Assembly: GCF_900111115.1 (NCBI RefSeq)
Contig: NZ_FOGD01000003.1
Span: 1-64,000, forward strand
DNA: 64,000 nt
Origin: Giesbergeria anulus
GTDB lineage: Bacteria > Pseudomonadota > Gammaproteobacteria > Burkholderiales > Burkholderiaceae_C
Direction of reading: 5' to 3'
Part shown: one piece after another, positions 1 to 10,139 of the stretch
Numbering within the stretch: the stretch's first letter is position 1
How the letters are laid out: each line of letters opens with the position of its first letter
Position numbers and translations under genes: made by a program
Notes under the pieces: generated by a model
What the model was told of the DNA's origin: nothing
Seen by the model: only the letters and a program-made list of their open reading frames with translations
The model's database searches: none

Positions 1-2831
1 GCCTCAGCGCGGGCTTGTTCTTCTGCGGCGCGGGCCAAGGCTTCAGCTTCAGCTTGGGCTTTGGCTTGTGCTTCGGCTAGTGCAGTGTCGGGGGCAGCCG
101 TTGTCGCTTCCAAAGCCGCAGCAAATTGTGAAAAGTCTATCTCTTCGGCAAGGATTTCTGGTAGTGGGGCTGCGGCTTCTGGTGCGGTCTCGCTCATCAG
201 TGGGGCTGGCTCGGTAAAAGCCCATTCCAGCGGAGCCGCAGAGGCAGATGCTGTCGCCTGTGGCATGGTGAGTGCCAATTCTGGCCACGCCGCAGGCACC
301 ATATCGATGCCTAAACCGGGCAGCTCTGTGGGTGTTGCCTGCGTAGAGGATGGTACTGCGGTGGTGTCGGTACCTAGCAGCAACGGCACGACCTTGTTTT
401 CTAACCGCAGGGCATCGGCAGAAGTGCAGAAGGGCGCGGCCTGCCAGCCGTCAAAGCGGCCTTGCGCGATGTCATCGGCCCAGCGATCAAAAGCACGCAA
501 AGCATCGCCCGACAGTTGCAGCAACGGCTGCTGCACCGGTTTTTGTTCGGCCAGCCAAGCATTGAGTAGCTGCTCCATTGACCAGCCAGCTTCGCCAAAC
601 TCGTTCAGCCCGACCATACGCGAGCTACCTTTGAGGGTATGGAATGCTCGGCGCAGGGTGGTTTGCTCGCTCAGGTCGGCAGGGTTGTCTTGCAGTGCGG
701 CCACCGCTGCCAAACCGTTGCTGACCACCTCTTTGGCTTCTTCCAGAAAAATGTCGAGCAACTCGTCGTCCATGTCCACCATTTGGCGCACGGCGGTGAC
801 GGGGGTGGCTGGTGTTGCTGTTACTGGGGGAGCAATTGGGGTCGGGGCTTGTGCTGGGGGGGGAGGAGGGGCCGCAGCCACCGTGGCTTGCACTGGTGGC
901 GTGATCACCACAGGGGCCACAGAAGCAATGGCAGGAGCCACCGCTACCACCGGGGCCGGTGCTGACACCTTGGGGGGCGTGACTTCTGGTGGTGGTACGG
1001 GGGCCTGGGCTTCGGTGTTGGCCTCAGCGTCTTCTTCCTCGTCGTTGCTTACTTGGGGTCGGGCGCGCCCCATCAGCGAGCGCAGTTCTCCCAGTTCTTC
1101 GTCGTAAACAAACAGTTTGCGCGCCAGCGTGCGCTGGTAACTGAGCATGTCAATCAAGAAACCCAAGGCCCCTAAACTGTTGCCTAGTTTTTCAAAAACC
1201 TGCTGGCGCTCATTGGCATCTTGGACTTCTCTTAGCAACAGGCGCTCAATGGTGTCGCGCATACGCACCACGGCCAGCGATGCTTGATCCAAGCCCAACA
1301 CCGACAGCACGCCGCGCATTTGCGACAAATGTCCGGGCACCGCAGCCAGCGGCCCGGTGTCTTCGGGTTTGCGAAAGAACTGGTCCATCGCCCGTTCGGC
1401 CTCGCCCAGCGTCACGCGCAGCTCATCGACCACACTGCCCATCGTCTGGTGGTCACTGACACGGCGGTACAGTTCTTCCATCCAGTGTTCTAGCGGTTCT
1501 GGTTCGCCGCCCATGCGCACATTGTCTAGCCGCTCGGCCAGCCGGCGGGCGCGTTGTGCCATGTGCTCTTCTGCGGTGTCAAGTTCCTCAAAGGCAGCTT
1601 GTAGGTACAGCACCGAGGTGGCTACCTCCATCGCCAAAGCCGGGGGTGGTGGCTCGCCCGAACGCAGTGTGCCCTCCACCACTTTGCTCAGGGACTGTGC
1701 CAGCACTTCACTACTGGGGTGGAGTTTACGTAGAGAGTCACACACCAGACTGAACTGATCGGACGCAGGTTTGAGCTTGTTGCGGTCGCCGCCTGCCAGC
1801 GAAGACCAGGTTTCGGTGGCTGTGGCAATGCGCTTGCGCGCTTGGGCTAGTACGGTAGGATCGAAACGGCCAAAACGCTGTGCTTCGTAATCTACAGGTA
1901 CAAAACGCTGTAAGGCAAAGGTTTGGCGTACTGCTTCGAGGGCTGGTGTTTGCGGGGCAGGTGAAGGGCGGGCTTGGGAGCAAAAAAACAGCAAGTCCTG
2001 CACCAGCCGGTCGGTCAGGTGGGTGTCACCCTTGGCCAGCGTGGCATATTGCATCAATACCCGTGAGGCCGCCCGCTTGGCGTACACATCGGCAGGAAAC
2101 AAGCCCGAGGCAAACGCTTCAAAAAAGCCAGCGCAAATCTTCCAGAAGGTACGTACCGATTTATCGCTGGCCCCAGCCGCTAGTCCTAGCGATAGGTTGT
2201 GCAGATCGCGCGCCGCTTCCGGGCTGCCGGTCTTGACGATTTTTAACACCGCCTGATCTAGGCGCGAACGCGCTTCTGGGCCATAGACCAGCGCTGCGGC
2301 CTCTACAGCGGTAGCAGGCTCGCGCAAGCGCCGCTCTGTGGGCCAGAGGTCAGCGGGGTGGGAGCGGTCGGCACCGGCCAAGGTTTGCACGTCGCGGTAT
2401 TGCGGAAACAACGCCACTGCCGACACATTCTTGCCTGCCAGCACGGTGTCTAGGTATTCGCTCAGTGCAAAGCTGGCCCGCTCCAGCGTGGCCGCAGCTT
2501 GGTCAGAGCACAGTTCAGGGCGTTGCACATAGCGTTGCACAGCCGCTTCCATCGCACGCAGCACCAGCGCTGGCGAGTCCATGCCAATCATTTCCAGTGC
2601 GCCACTGGCTTGGTGCAATTGCTGGCGTGCCATGCGCAGCGAGCTGGCATCCAAGGCTGCCAAGTCGGAGGCTTGGGCAGCCTCGGCATCATGAACAAAC
2701 CGGCGCAACGCCTTGACCGCGCCATCGAGCGACTTGCGCAGTTCTTCGAGTACCCAGGCCAGCGGCCCTAGGTCTTGTTCGCCTTGGCTGACCTCGGTGG
2801 CGAGTGCTTGGTTGGCCTCAATCATCGACAT
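1..2831 (-). CDS. chpA: ChpA/PilL-type hybrid chemotaxis histidine kinase, N-terminal part (cut by window edge)
   Basis: CheA-like kinase of the type IV pilus (twitching) chemosensory system. I read it on the minus strand from ATG 2831 (a second in-frame ATG is at 2825) to the window edge, about 943 residues open with no stop. Residues 1-590 are helical and Ala/Leu/Gln-rich, as in the degenerate Hpt-like N-terminal half of ChpA. A Pro/Ala/Val linker follows at about 597-680, then a real histidine phosphotransfer domain with AFHTLKGSS (phospho-acceptor His near residue 731). The kinase, CheW-like and receiver domains must lie beyond base 1. It is last in the pilG-pilH-pilI-pilJ-chpA order and starts 66 bases after pilJ. 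The family identity is secure from context and the Hpt motif; the start is chosen between two adjacent ATGs. Confidence 0.9.
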   Translation of the reverse strand, partial: MSMIEANQALATEVSQGEQDLGPLAWVLEELRKSLDGAVKALRRFVHDAEAAQASDLAALDASSLRMARQQLHQASGALEMIGMDSPALVLRAMEAAVQRYVQRPELCSDQAAATLERASFALSEYLDTVLAGKNVSAVALFPQYRDVQTLAGADRSHPADLWPTERRLREPATAVEAAALVYGPEARSRLDQAVLKIVKTGSPEAARDLHNLSLGLAAGASDKSVRTFWKICAGFFEAFASGLFPADVYAKRAASRVLMQYATLAKGDTHLTDRLVQDLLFFCSQARPSPAPQTPALEAVRQTFALQRFVPVDYEAQRFGRFDPTVLAQARKRIATATETWSSLAGGDRNKLKPASDQFSLVCDSLRKLHPSSEVLAQSLSKVVEGTLRSGEPPPPALAMEVATSVLYLQAAFEELDTAEEHMAQRARRLAERLDNVRMGGEPEPLEHWMEELYRRVSDHQTMGSVVDELRVTLGEAERAMDQFFRKPEDTGPLAAVPGHLSQMRGVLSVLGLDQASLAVVRMRDTIERLLLREVQDANERQQVFEKLGNSLGALGFLIDMLSYQRTLARKLFVYDEELGELRSLMGRARPQVSNDEEEDAEANTEAQAPVPPPEVTPPKVSAPAPVVAVAPAIASVAPVVITPPVQATVAAAPPPPPAQAPTPIAPPVTATPATPVTAVRQMVDMDDELLDIFLEEAKEVVSNGLAAVAALQDNPADLSEQTTLRRAFHTLKGSSRMVGLNEFGEAGWSMEQLLNAWLAEQKPVQQPLLQLSGDALRAFDRWADDIAQGRFDGWQAAPFCTSADALRLENKVVPLLLGTDTTAVPSSTQATPTELPGLGIDMVPAAWPELALTMPQATASASAAPLEWAFTEPAPLMSETAPEAAAPLPEILAEEIDFSQFAAALEATTAAPDTALAEAQAKAQAEAEALARAAEEQARAE

Positions 2832-2897
2832 GCTTCATTCCCGGCCACGCAGAGCCATAAGGTTGTTCAGAGGGCGTTCAACGAGGAACCCAGAGGT

Positions 2898-5165
2898 TCA
2901 GGCAATCTTGAACCGGGCGACCGACTGGCGCAATTCTTCTGCCATGTGTGACAGTTCACGCACCTGCTGGGCCGTAGTACGGGTGCCCTCACCAGTTTGC
3001 TCCGTCACAGCAAAAATGTGCTGGATGTTTTCGGCCATCTCGTTCGCCAGTGTGGCTTCACTGGAGGTTTCGGACGAAATTTGCTCGATCAGCTCGGCCA
3101 AACGGCGCGACACTTGGTCAATCTCAGACAGGGCGGTACCGGCGCTGTCAGACAGGCGGGCCCCTTCCACCACCCCTTGGGTGGAGCGTTCCATAGCGGC
3201 CACGGCATCTTGGGTGTCGGTCTGAATGGCTTTCACCAGCGCCGAGATTTGGCGCGTCGCATCGGCAGAGCGCTCGGCCAAGCGCTGCACTTCTTCAGCC
3301 ACCACCGAGAAGCCGCGCCCGGCTTCACCCGCAGACGCCGCTTGAATAGCTGCGTTTAAGGCCAGCACGTTGGTTTGTTCGGTAATGTCAGAGATCAGCT
3401 CGGTAATTTCACCAATCTCTTGTGACGATTCACCCAGCCGCTTGATCCGCTTGGAAGTGTCTTGAATTTGGTCGCGGATGGCATTCATACCGCCGATAGC
3501 GTTTTGCACCGCTTGCAAACCCGAATCAGCCGCTTGCAACGATTGGCGCGCCACCGTGGCAGACTCTTGCGCTTGGGTAGACACCTCGTTAATGCGCGAG
3601 GCCATTTCTAGTACCGAACGGCCCGTTTCGCGAATCTCACGCAGTTGCTCGGTAGAGGCCGCTAGCAGCTCGGTGGAGGTGCTATCGACCTGCGCTGTGG
3701 TTTGGGCCACGCGTGTAGCGGTGTTTTGCACGCTGCCCACCAGTACGCGCAGTTCTTCCACCGTGTAGTTCACTGAGTCGGCAATCGCGCCAGTGATGTC
3801 TTCGGTCACGGTAGCTTCTTGGGTCAAATCCCCTTCAGCCACCGATTGCAGTTCGTTCATCAAACGCAAAATAGCAGCTTGGTTGGCATCGTTGATGCGC
3901 TTGGCTTCTTGCTCTTGGCGCTGTGCGTTCTTGTTTTGCAATTCAGCCGCCTGTTGGCGGTTGCGGCTATCGAGCAGTTGCACGCGCGAAATACCGACAC
4001 CGCACAGCACCACAAACGTGGCAGCCAGCAGCAGCGCGGCAAATTGGCCCATGCCCATGCCCGTTTGCGCCGAGAGCTTGGTTTGCAAGCCCTCTAGGTG
4101 GCGGCGTAGGGGTTCGCTCTCACCAATGATGGCGTTTTGGGCTTCGCGAGCCGATACCAAACCTTGCAAGTTGCCCAAAATGGCACTGGCCTGCACCCGC
4201 GTTTGCTCATAGAGGTTGATGAGCGATTGCAGATATTCGCGGGTTTGGCGATCACGGGCGGCAGGCAGGCTCAATTCGGTATTGCCATCGAGCAAGCCTT
4301 GGGAGATTTCTTTGAAAGAGTTCAAGTCCTTGCCCAGCAAAAACACAGCCTCAGGGCTGACGCCCTCGGTGGTTTGAAACTCATTGGCCGATTTGCCAAT
4401 ACGTTGGGTCAACATCACCAATTGCCCTGCCCCAAAAATTTCTGCAGCAGAGGAATTTTGCTGAATTTTGAGGGCGACGATGGTTTCGGCGATTTCTAGC
4501 AGATCGGACGATTGGCGGTTGACGGTGCGCAGCGCATCACCGACCTGGGTCAGGATTTTTTGCTGCCCCATCACCACGCCCGCGTTGTGGTCAGCGTGCT
4601 CAATTAACGGTGCAATGGCATCGAGTTCGGGCTTGAACGGCTCGCCCAAGCTTTGCACGCCTAGTTCGCTATCGCCCTCTTTCAGGGCGCGTACGTTGCG
4701 TGCCAACACGCCAGCGCTTTCTTGCACATCCGCAAAGGCTTGGTTGCTGCCCACTAGCGCCTGCGATACCGACTTAGCCAACCGCTGTGACTGCATCAGC
4801 GCCTGCCCAGTGGCGGCCAGCTGTTGGGCTGCAGAGTCTGCTTGGCGCAACACCCAGCCGGCAATCAAGGCCACCACCACCACGCCAATAGCCAGCAGGA
4901 TCAACAAACGCCGCTGGTGGCTGGCAGCCACCGCCGGGCCCAACAGGGGCAGATCAATCAGCTCGCCGGGGCTGGGCTGGTCGGTGGCCTCACCGCCGTA
5001 GCCACCGTTGTGCTCCATCTGTACGCTGTTGAGCGCTTCTTCGGGAAAGACTTCGCGCAGATTGCTGTCTAGCGAAGCCCCCACCAGTGAATCCTGCTCC
5101 GCAGCTCCATCAGTTTTTGCAGGTTGGCGACTGAACATGCTGCCAAGTTTGGTGACGACGGACAT
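2898..5165 (-). CDS. pilJ: PilJ, methyl-accepting chemotaxis protein of the twitching motility system
   Basis: 755-residue inner-membrane chemoreceptor that controls the ChpA kinase in type IV pilus signalling. A roughly 86-residue cytoplasmic N-terminus precedes TM1 (about 87-106, [17 protein letters not shown]). A large periplasmic PilJ-type sensor follows, then TM2 near 375-395, a HAMP-like stretch ([18 protein letters not shown]) and a coiled-coil signalling domain. The conserved hairpin tip reads [20 protein letters not shown] followed by [15 protein letters not shown]. The length fits PilJ rather than an ordinary chemoreceptor. It lies 26 bases after pilI and 66 bases before chpA, all on one strand, consistent with an operon. 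Confidence 0.93.
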   Translation of the reverse strand: MSVVTKLGSMFSRQPAKTDGAAEQDSLVGASLDSNLREVFPEEALNSVQMEHNGGYGGEATDQPSPGELIDLPLLGPAVAASHQRRLLILLAIGVVVVALIAGWVLRQADSAAQQLAATGQALMQSQRLAKSVSQALVGSNQAFADVQESAGVLARNVRALKEGDSELGVQSLGEPFKPELDAIAPLIEHADHNAGVVMGQQKILTQVGDALRTVNRQSSDLLEIAETIVALKIQQNSSAAEIFGAGQLVMLTQRIGKSANEFQTTEGVSPEAVFLLGKDLNSFKEISQGLLDGNTELSLPAARDRQTREYLQSLINLYEQTRVQASAILGNLQGLVSAREAQNAIIGESEPLRRHLEGLQTKLSAQTGMGMGQFAALLLAATFVVLCGVGISRVQLLDSRNRQQAAELQNKNAQRQEQEAKRINDANQAAILRLMNELQSVAEGDLTQEATVTEDITGAIADSVNYTVEELRVLVGSVQNTATRVAQTTAQVDSTSTELLAASTEQLREIRETGRSVLEMASRINEVSTQAQESATVARQSLQAADSGLQAVQNAIGGMNAIRDQIQDTSKRIKRLGESSQEIGEITELISDITEQTNVLALNAAIQAASAGEAGRGFSVVAEEVQRLAERSADATRQISALVKAIQTDTQDAVAAMERSTQGVVEGARLSDSAGTALSEIDQVSRRLAELIEQISSETSSEATLANEMAENIQHIFAVTEQTGEGTRTTAQQVRELSHMAEELRQSVARFKIA

Positions 5166-5191
5166 GGGGGCAAACCTTCAAAGAGAGAAAC

Positions 5192-5719
5192 TCAAGCGCT
5201 GATGCTCAAAAAGGGGGGGTGTTGCGAGAGCTGCTGCAGGTTTAACTCCTGCCAGCGGGTGCCTTGTGCATCTATATAGAGGTGGCCCAAAAAGGCCGGT
5301 GCATCGTCTGGTGGGGGGGCAGAGCTGACAAAAGCCTCTAAGCTGCGCAACCCGGCCAATCGGTCTACCAGCAGTGCCGCATTGACCTCTAGTGCGGCAT
5401 TGAAGACCAGCAGGCTGGTCTCGGACAGCGTTTGCTCTGTGCGCAGCGGCGTGCCCCCCAAAAAAACCGCCAGATCGACTACGCCAAACAGATTACCGCG
5501 CAAGTTGGCTACGCCCAAGAACCATTTTTGGGTGTAGGGCACCATCTGGAGTGCAGACCAAGGAAAAATCTCCCCGGCGTGGCCCAGTGGCAGTAGGTAG
5601 GGTTGCCCGCCCGATTCAACGGCCAGCCACGAGGAAACGGACAGCTCCTCGTTTTTGGCTGCCTGTAGGCGGGTGGCGAGTCGGGTTTGGAGATCGCGCA
5701 GTGCTTCTCTGTTGGCCAT
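5192..5719 (-). CDS. pilI: PilI, CheW-like adaptor
   Basis: 175-residue CheW-domain protein expected to couple the PilJ receptor to the ChpA kinase in the cytoplasm. Visible CheW features include PYLLPLGHAGEIFPW near residue 40 and the conserved block FLGVANLRGNLFGVVDLAVF near residues 66-86. The length is normal for PilI. It sits 16 bases after pilH and 26 before pilJ in the same direction. The assignment to PilI rather than another CheW rests on operon position. Confidence 0.92.
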   Translation of the reverse strand: MANREALRDLQTRLATRLQAAKNEELSVSSWLAVESGGQPYLLPLGHAGEIFPWSALQMVPYTQKWFLGVANLRGNLFGVVDLAVFLGGTPLRTEQTLSETSLLVFNAALEVNAALLVDRLAGLRSLEAFVSSAPPPDDAPAFLGHLYIDAQGTRWQELNLQQLSQHPPFLSISA

Positions 5720-5735
5720 AAGCGACGCTGGAGGG

Positions 5736-6101
5736 TCAGTTCAAGGCATCGATTTTGGCTTGCAACTCTGCCGCATCGACCGGCTTGGTGATGTAGCCGC
5801 GCGCGCCTTGGCGCATACCCCAGACGCGATCGGTCTCTTGGTTTTTGCTGGTACACATGATGATCGGGATCTCTGCGTATTGCGGATCGCGCGAGATGGC
5901 GCGCGTGAGCTGAAAGCCGTTTTGACCGGGCATGACCACGTCCATCAAAATCAGGTCAGGTTTGTCTTCGGCCAAGCGCCGGAAGGCTTCTTCAGCATTT
6001 TCTGCGGTGCGCACCTGCAACCCTTTTTTTTGCAGAAGATCGGTTAGATACATCAGCTCGGTCTTGGAATCATCGACAACCAGCACTTTTTGGATGGGCA
6101 T
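5736..6101 (-). CDS. pilH: PilH, single-domain response regulator
   Basis: 121-residue stand-alone receiver domain. The acidic pocket is in VLVVDDSKTE near residue 8, the phospho-acceptor Asp is in LILMDVVMPG near residue 52, and the Lys switch is in GYITKPV near residue 104. In the Pil-Chp system PilH works opposite or downstream of PilG to tune pilus retraction. Its ATG overlaps the last base of the pilG stop codon (position 6101), so translational coupling is likely. Confidence 0.92.
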   Translation of the reverse strand: MPIQKVLVVDDSKTELMYLTDLLQKKGLQVRTAENAEEAFRRLAEDKPDLILMDVVMPGQNGFQLTRAISRDPQYAEIPIIMCTSKNQETDRVWGMRQGARGYITKPVDAAELQAKIDALN

Positions 6102-6499
6102 TAGATCGCTCCTTGATAGGACTTACCAAACTGTTGCACAGCGTGCAGCAGTTGGTCTTTGGTAAAAGGTTTAGTGAGGTACTCTTGGCAGCCCACCATT
6201 CGGCCACGGGCTTTGTCAAAAACCCCGTCTTTGGACGACAGCATGACTACAGGCGTGTTGGCAAAACGGGCATTGCGTTTGATGATCGCCACGGTTTGGT
6301 AACCATCGAGTTTGGGCATCAAAATATCGCAAAAAATCAGTTGCGGCTGATAATCGTTCACTTTGGCCAGTGCGTCAAAACCGTCGTCGGCCAATAACAC
6401 TTCGTGGCCGCCTTGCTTGAGAAATATTTCTGCACTGCGTCGGATGGTGTTGCTGTCATCCACCACGAGCACCTTGAAAGTTGTACCAGTTGTTGTCAA
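6101..6499 (-). CDS. pilG: PilG, single-domain response regulator
   Basis: 132-residue receiver domain, first gene of the Pil-Chp chemosensory operon. Motifs: VLVVDDSNTIRRSAEIFL at the start, phospho-acceptor Asp in LIFCDILMPKLDGYQ near residue 58, and EYLTKPFTKDQL near residue 112. The SNTIRRSAE signature is characteristic of PilG rather than PilH. It is divergent from thiD across 183 bases. In many related genomes a rubredoxin gene stands just upstream of pilG; I see no such reading frame here. Confidence 0.92.
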   Translation of the reverse strand: MTTTGTTFKVLVVDDSNTIRRSAEIFLKQGGHEVLLADDGFDALAKVNDYQPQLIFCDILMPKLDGYQTVAIIKRNARFANTPVVMLSSKDGVFDKARGRMVGCQEYLTKPFTKDQLLHAVQQFGKSYQGAI

Positions 6500-6682
6500 T
6501 TGTCACCGCTCCCGATGGAAAGAATAAGCCAAGCTCTCATACCGTGGACAAGCCAGCGCTTGCAACACCCGCCCACTGTGGGGGCCGCAGACAGCTTAAA
6601 GGGCCTTCACGTAGAATGCAATGATTGTATCTAGTCCATCTTGCGGCTCGCCGTTTCCGTGCCACCCTTTTGAGAGGGGTCC

Positions 6683-7618
6683 ATGACAGCCTCACCTCCC
6701 CCCGCCAGCGATCCTGCGGCACAGGCCGAGCAGCCTGTCTGTGTCATGGTATTCAATGCCAACGACCCCAGCGGTGCTGGCGGTCTGGCCGCCGACATCA
6801 GTACCCTGACCTCGGTGGGTTGCCACCCTTGTGCTGTGCTCACAGGGGCCTATGCCCGCGATACGCGTAACATTTTTGACCATTTCAGCCTAGACGATGA
6901 GGCCGTGCTAGAGCAGGCCCGTGCCGTACTCGAAGACCTGCCCGTGCGCCTGATCAAGGTCGGTTTTGTCGGTAGCCCCGAAAACATCAGCACCATTGCC
7001 GCCTTGGCTGCGGACTATGCCGAGGTGCCGCTGGTGTCCTATCTGCCCGATCTGTCTTGGTGGCAAGAGGGCCGCATTGACAGCTACCTTGATGCCTTTC
7101 GCGAGTTGTTGCTGCCGCAAACGTCAGTGTTGGTGGGGAACCACAGTACGCTGTGGCGTTGGCTGCTGCCCGACTGGGAGGGCGAGCACAGCCCCAGTGC
7201 CCGCGATATTGCCACTGCGGCGGCGGCAATGGGCACGCCCTTTACCTTGGTCACGGGCATCCCCCAACCCCATCAGATGGTAGAGAACGTGTTGGCCTCG
7301 CCCGATGTGGTGCTGGGCAGTGGCTCGTTTGAGCTGTTTGACGGCACCTTTATTGGCGCGGGCGATACGCTCTCAGCGGCTTTGGCGGCTTTGCTGGCTA
7401 CGGGCAGCGATTTGGGCGAGGCCTGTGGCGAGGCTCTAGGCTACCTAGACCACTGCTTAGAAAATGGTTTTCGGCCCGGCATGGGCCATATTGTGCCCGA
7501 CCGCCTGTTTTGGGCCGCGCCTGAAGAGGATGCCAGTACCGACGGCACCGATACCGACAGCGACGACATTCCCAGCGTCGATGGCTTTGTTTTTCCTTCC
7601 CATGACACACAACACTGA
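6683..7618 (+). CDS. thiD: Hydroxymethylpyrimidine / phosphomethylpyrimidine kinase
   Basis: 311-residue ribokinase-fold kinase that phosphorylates HMP and HMP-P in thiamine pyrimidine synthesis. N-terminal substrate block [15 protein letters not shown] (residues about 25-40) and the C-terminal anion-hole motif [17 protein letters not shown] (about 222-238) are both present. It is longer than E. coli ThiD (about 266) because of an acidic tail rich in Asp/Thr ([10 protein letters not shown]). A purine-rich stretch (gagagggg) precedes the ATG. The 3' end overlaps hemL by 17 bases in another frame. No thiamine riboswitch is evident upstream. Confidence 0.88.
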   Translation: MTASPPPASDPAAQAEQPVCVMVFNANDPSGAGGLAADISTLTSVGCHPCAVLTGAYARDTRNIFDHFSLDDEAVLEQARAVLEDLPVRLIKVGFVGSPENISTIAALAADYAEVPLVSYLPDLSWWQEGRIDSYLDAFRELLLPQTSVLVGNHSTLWRWLLPDWEGEHSPSARDIATAAAAMGTPFTLVTGIPQPHQMVENVLASPDVVLGSGSFELFDGTFIGAGDTLSAALAALLATGSDLGEACGEALGYLDHCLENGFRPGMGHIVPDRLFWAAPEEDASTDGTDTDSDDIPSVDGFVFPSHDTQH

Positions 7619-8906
7619 TCGCAATCTGCCCCTGTTTGAACGCGCCAAGGCCGTTATTCCGGGGGGCGTAAACTCTCCCGTGCGCGCCTTTAAGGCCGTG
7701 GGCGGCACCCCCCGCTTTATTGAGCGCGCCCAAGGCGCTTATATGTGGGATGCCAATGGACAGCGCTTTATTGACTATATCGGCTCTTGGGGGCCGATGA
7801 TTTTGGGCCACGGCCACCCGGCGGTGCTAGAGGCCGTGCAAAAGGCAGCGTTAGAAGGTTTCTCTTTTGGCGCACCCACTGAGCGCGAGATTGAACTGGC
7901 CGAGGCCATCATTGCGCTCGTGCCCTCACTGGAGATGGTGCGATTGGTCAGTTCGGGCACCGAGGCGGGCATGAGTGCCATCCGTTTGGCCCGTGGTGCT
8001 ACGGGGCGCAGCAAAATCATCAAGTTTGAGGGCTGTTACCACGGCCATGCTGATGCCTTGCTGGTCAAGGCCGGTTCGGGGTTGGCTACTTTTGGCAGTG
8101 CTACCAGCGCTGGTGTGCCGCCTGAAGTGGTGCAGCACACGGTGGTGTTGGAATACAACAACATCACCCAACTGGAAGAAGCCTTTGCGCTACACGGTGC
8201 CGATTTGGCCTGCGTGATGATTGAACCCATTGCAGGCAACATGAACTTTGTGCGCGCCAGCGTACCGTTTATGCGCCGTTGCCGCGAGTTGTGTAGCCAA
8301 TACGGTGCCTTGCTGGTGTTTGATGAGGTCATGAACGGTTTTCGGGTGGCACTGGGCGGCGCGCAAAGCGTGTATGCCCGCGACATTCCCGGCTTTGAAC
8401 CCGACCTCACGGTGATGGGCAAGGTAATTGGCGGCGGTATGCCGCTGGCGGCCTTTGGTGGCAAACGGGCCGTGATGGAACAGATGGCCCCGTTGGGCGC
8501 GGTGTACCAAGCGGGCACCCTGTCGGGCAACCCGGTGGCTACCGCCTGTGGGCTGGCTACGCTGCGCGCCATCAGCCAGCCGGGCTTTTTTGAGTCCTTG
8601 TCAGCATCCACGCGCCGCTTGGTGGATGGGCTGATGGCTGCTGCCGCTGCCGAAGGTGTGCCGTTTAGCGCCGACTGTGAAGGCGGCATGTTTGGCTTTT
8701 TCTTGCTGCCAGAGCTGCCCAGCAACTACGGCCAAGTGATGCGCAGCGATGGCGCACGCTTTAACCGGCTGTTCCACGGCTTGCTGGATCGCGGGGTCTA
8801 CATTGCTCCAGCGCTGTACGAGGCTGGGTTTGTCAGTGCGGCGCACACAGCCCAAGACATTGACGACACCATCGCGGTGGCCCGCGACGTGTTCAAAACC
8901 CTTTGA
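7602..8906 (+). CDS. hemL: Glutamate-1-semialdehyde 2,1-aminomutase
   Basis: 434-residue PLP enzyme that converts glutamate-1-semialdehyde to 5-aminolevulinate, the C5 route entry to tetrapyrroles (heme, and the cobalamin made by the operon later in this window). Motifs: [18 protein letters not shown] at the N-terminus, [16 protein letters not shown], and the PLP lysine in [15 protein letters not shown]. The frame is open from 7464, but the internal ATG at 7602 gives the usual MTHNTDRN-like N-terminus and family length. It overlaps the thiD end by 17 bases, suggesting co-transcription. Confidence 0.95.
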   Translation: MTHNTDRNLPLFERAKAVIPGGVNSPVRAFKAVGGTPRFIERAQGAYMWDANGQRFIDYIGSWGPMILGHGHPAVLEAVQKAALEGFSFGAPTEREIELAEAIIALVPSLEMVRLVSSGTEAGMSAIRLARGATGRSKIIKFEGCYHGHADALLVKAGSGLATFGSATSAGVPPEVVQHTVVLEYNNITQLEEAFALHGADLACVMIEPIAGNMNFVRASVPFMRRCRELCSQYGALLVFDEVMNGFRVALGGAQSVYARDIPGFEPDLTVMGKVIGGGMPLAAFGGKRAVMEQMAPLGAVYQAGTLSGNPVATACGLATLRAISQPGFFESLSASTRRLVDGLMAAAAAEGVPFSADCEGGMFGFFLLPELPSNYGQVMRSDGARFNRLFHGLLDRGVYIAPALYEAGFVSAAHTAQDIDDTIAVARDVFKTL

Positions 8907-9020
8907 GCGGGTGCAGGCACGCTGGCATGACGGCGGTGGCCTGCCCTCACCTTCTTTGACGCCCGCTGTGCAGGTGCCACTGTGGTGCCTGCTGCTGGGC
9001 TTTTTCTGCTTTGTTTTGCC

Positions 9021-9875
9021 ATGCTTGCTGCCCTGAAGTTCTGTTTTGCTGCGCTGGTGCTGCTGTGCAACAGCCTGCTTTTTTGTACCCTGATGGTGCC
9101 GCTGGCCTTGCTCAAACTGCTGGTGCCGTTGGTGCCAGTGCGCCGTTGGACGGATCGCATCCTCAACCGTATTCCAGCGCTGTGGATTGATTTGAACAAT
9201 TTTTGGCTCGGTAGCGTTAACCGTAGCCACTGGCAGGTAGAACTAGCGCCAGAGTTGCGCCCAGACGGTTGGTATTTATTGGTGTGCAACCACCAAAGTT
9301 GGATGGATATTTTGGTGCTGCAACGGGTGCTTAACCGGCGCGTGCCTATGCTCAAGTTTTTCTTGAAACGTGAATTGCTCTATGTGCCCGTGCTTAATTT
9401 GGCGTGGTGGGCGTTGGATTTTCCGTTCATGCGCCGGGGCAGTGGCGGCGGCACGGCGCGCAAAGACTTGCGCGATGCCAAGGCCGCCTGCGAGAAGTTT
9501 CGCCATGTGCCCACCACCGTGATTAGCTTTGCTGAAGGCACGCGCTTTACCGCCGCCAAACAGGCGCAGCAGCCATCGCCCTACCAGCACCTGCTGGCCC
9601 CGAAAGCCGGTGCCGTCACGATGGCCCTGGGCACGTTGAGCGATTTGCTCGATGGCTTGATCGACGTCACCATTGTGTACCCCAACAAAGTACCCAGTTT
9701 TATGGATGCCCTGTGTGGCCGCCTAGGCGACGTGGTGGTGCAGGTGCAGTTGCGGCCCATTCCGCCTGAACTGCTCAAGGCCGGTGCTAAGCAGCGGGTG
9801 CAGTTGCAAACTTGGCTGGATGGGCTTTGGCAAGAAAAAGATCAAGCTATTGGCGAGGTGCTGGCACAGCGCTAG
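9021..9875 (+). CDS. Membrane lysophospholipid acyltransferase (PlsC superfamily)
   Basis: 284-residue acyltransferase from ATG 9021; a GTG at 8982 in the same frame would add 13 hydrophobic residues. The N-terminus is strongly hydrophobic (LLCNSLLFCTLMVPLALLKL), a membrane anchor. The HX4D catalytic motif is NHQSWMD, followed by FFLKRELLYVPVL and FPFMRRG, and the glycerol-phosphate binding block SFAEGTRFT. This layout matches the YihG-like branch of 1-acyl-glycerol-3-phosphate acyltransferases. It probably remodels membrane phospholipids; the exact acceptor is not shown. It stands 114 bases after hemL. Confidence 0.85.
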   Translation: MLAALKFCFAALVLLCNSLLFCTLMVPLALLKLLVPLVPVRRWTDRILNRIPALWIDLNNFWLGSVNRSHWQVELAPELRPDGWYLLVCNHQSWMDILVLQRVLNRRVPMLKFFLKRELLYVPVLNLAWWALDFPFMRRGSGGGTARKDLRDAKAACEKFRHVPTTVISFAEGTRFTAAKQAQQPSPYQHLLAPKAGAVTMALGTLSDLLDGLIDVTIVYPNKVPSFMDALCGRLGDVVVQVQLRPIPPELLKAGAKQRVQLQTWLDGLWQEKDQAIGEVLAQR

Positions 9876-9914
9876 CGCCCATCTTCAACTTCGTACCAGC
9901 TTTAGGCCGACACC

Positions 9915-10139
9915 ATGAACACCGACGATACTCTCCGACACCTTTCTTGGATGGCCTCTTGTCCTTTATGTGGCCAGCCTAACCAATGTGCAGTAGCTTT
10001 GGGCCGACGGTCGCAAAGTTGCTGGTGTATGAATACCCCGGTGAGCCTCTTGGCATTAGCCTTGTTGCCAGAGCAAGAGCGCGGCCAGCGCTGCATCTGC
10101 CCCACCTGCGCACAAGGCCAAAAGGGCTTGCCTTCATGA
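9915..10139 (+). CDS. Small cysteine-rich CWC protein
   Basis: 74-residue protein with paired cysteines: CPLC near residue 16, SCWCMN near residue 35 (the CWC signature of the cysteine-rich CWC family), and CICPTC near residue 60. The spacing suggests a small zinc-ribbon-like metal site. Function is unknown for the family. Its stop overlaps the start of the following MFS gene (ATGA at 10136-10139), so the two are probably translated together. Confidence 0.8.
   Translation: MNTDDTLRHLSWMASCPLCGQPNQCAVALGRRSQSCWCMNTPVSLLALALLPEQERGQRCICPTCAQGQKGLPS

Noticed and set aside
61-1107. Long plus-strand open frame opposite the first kilobase
   Set aside because: Its Ala/Ser-rich product is the mirror of the chpA linker and Hpt region; the minus-strand frame has the recognisable AFHTLKGSS motif and operon context.
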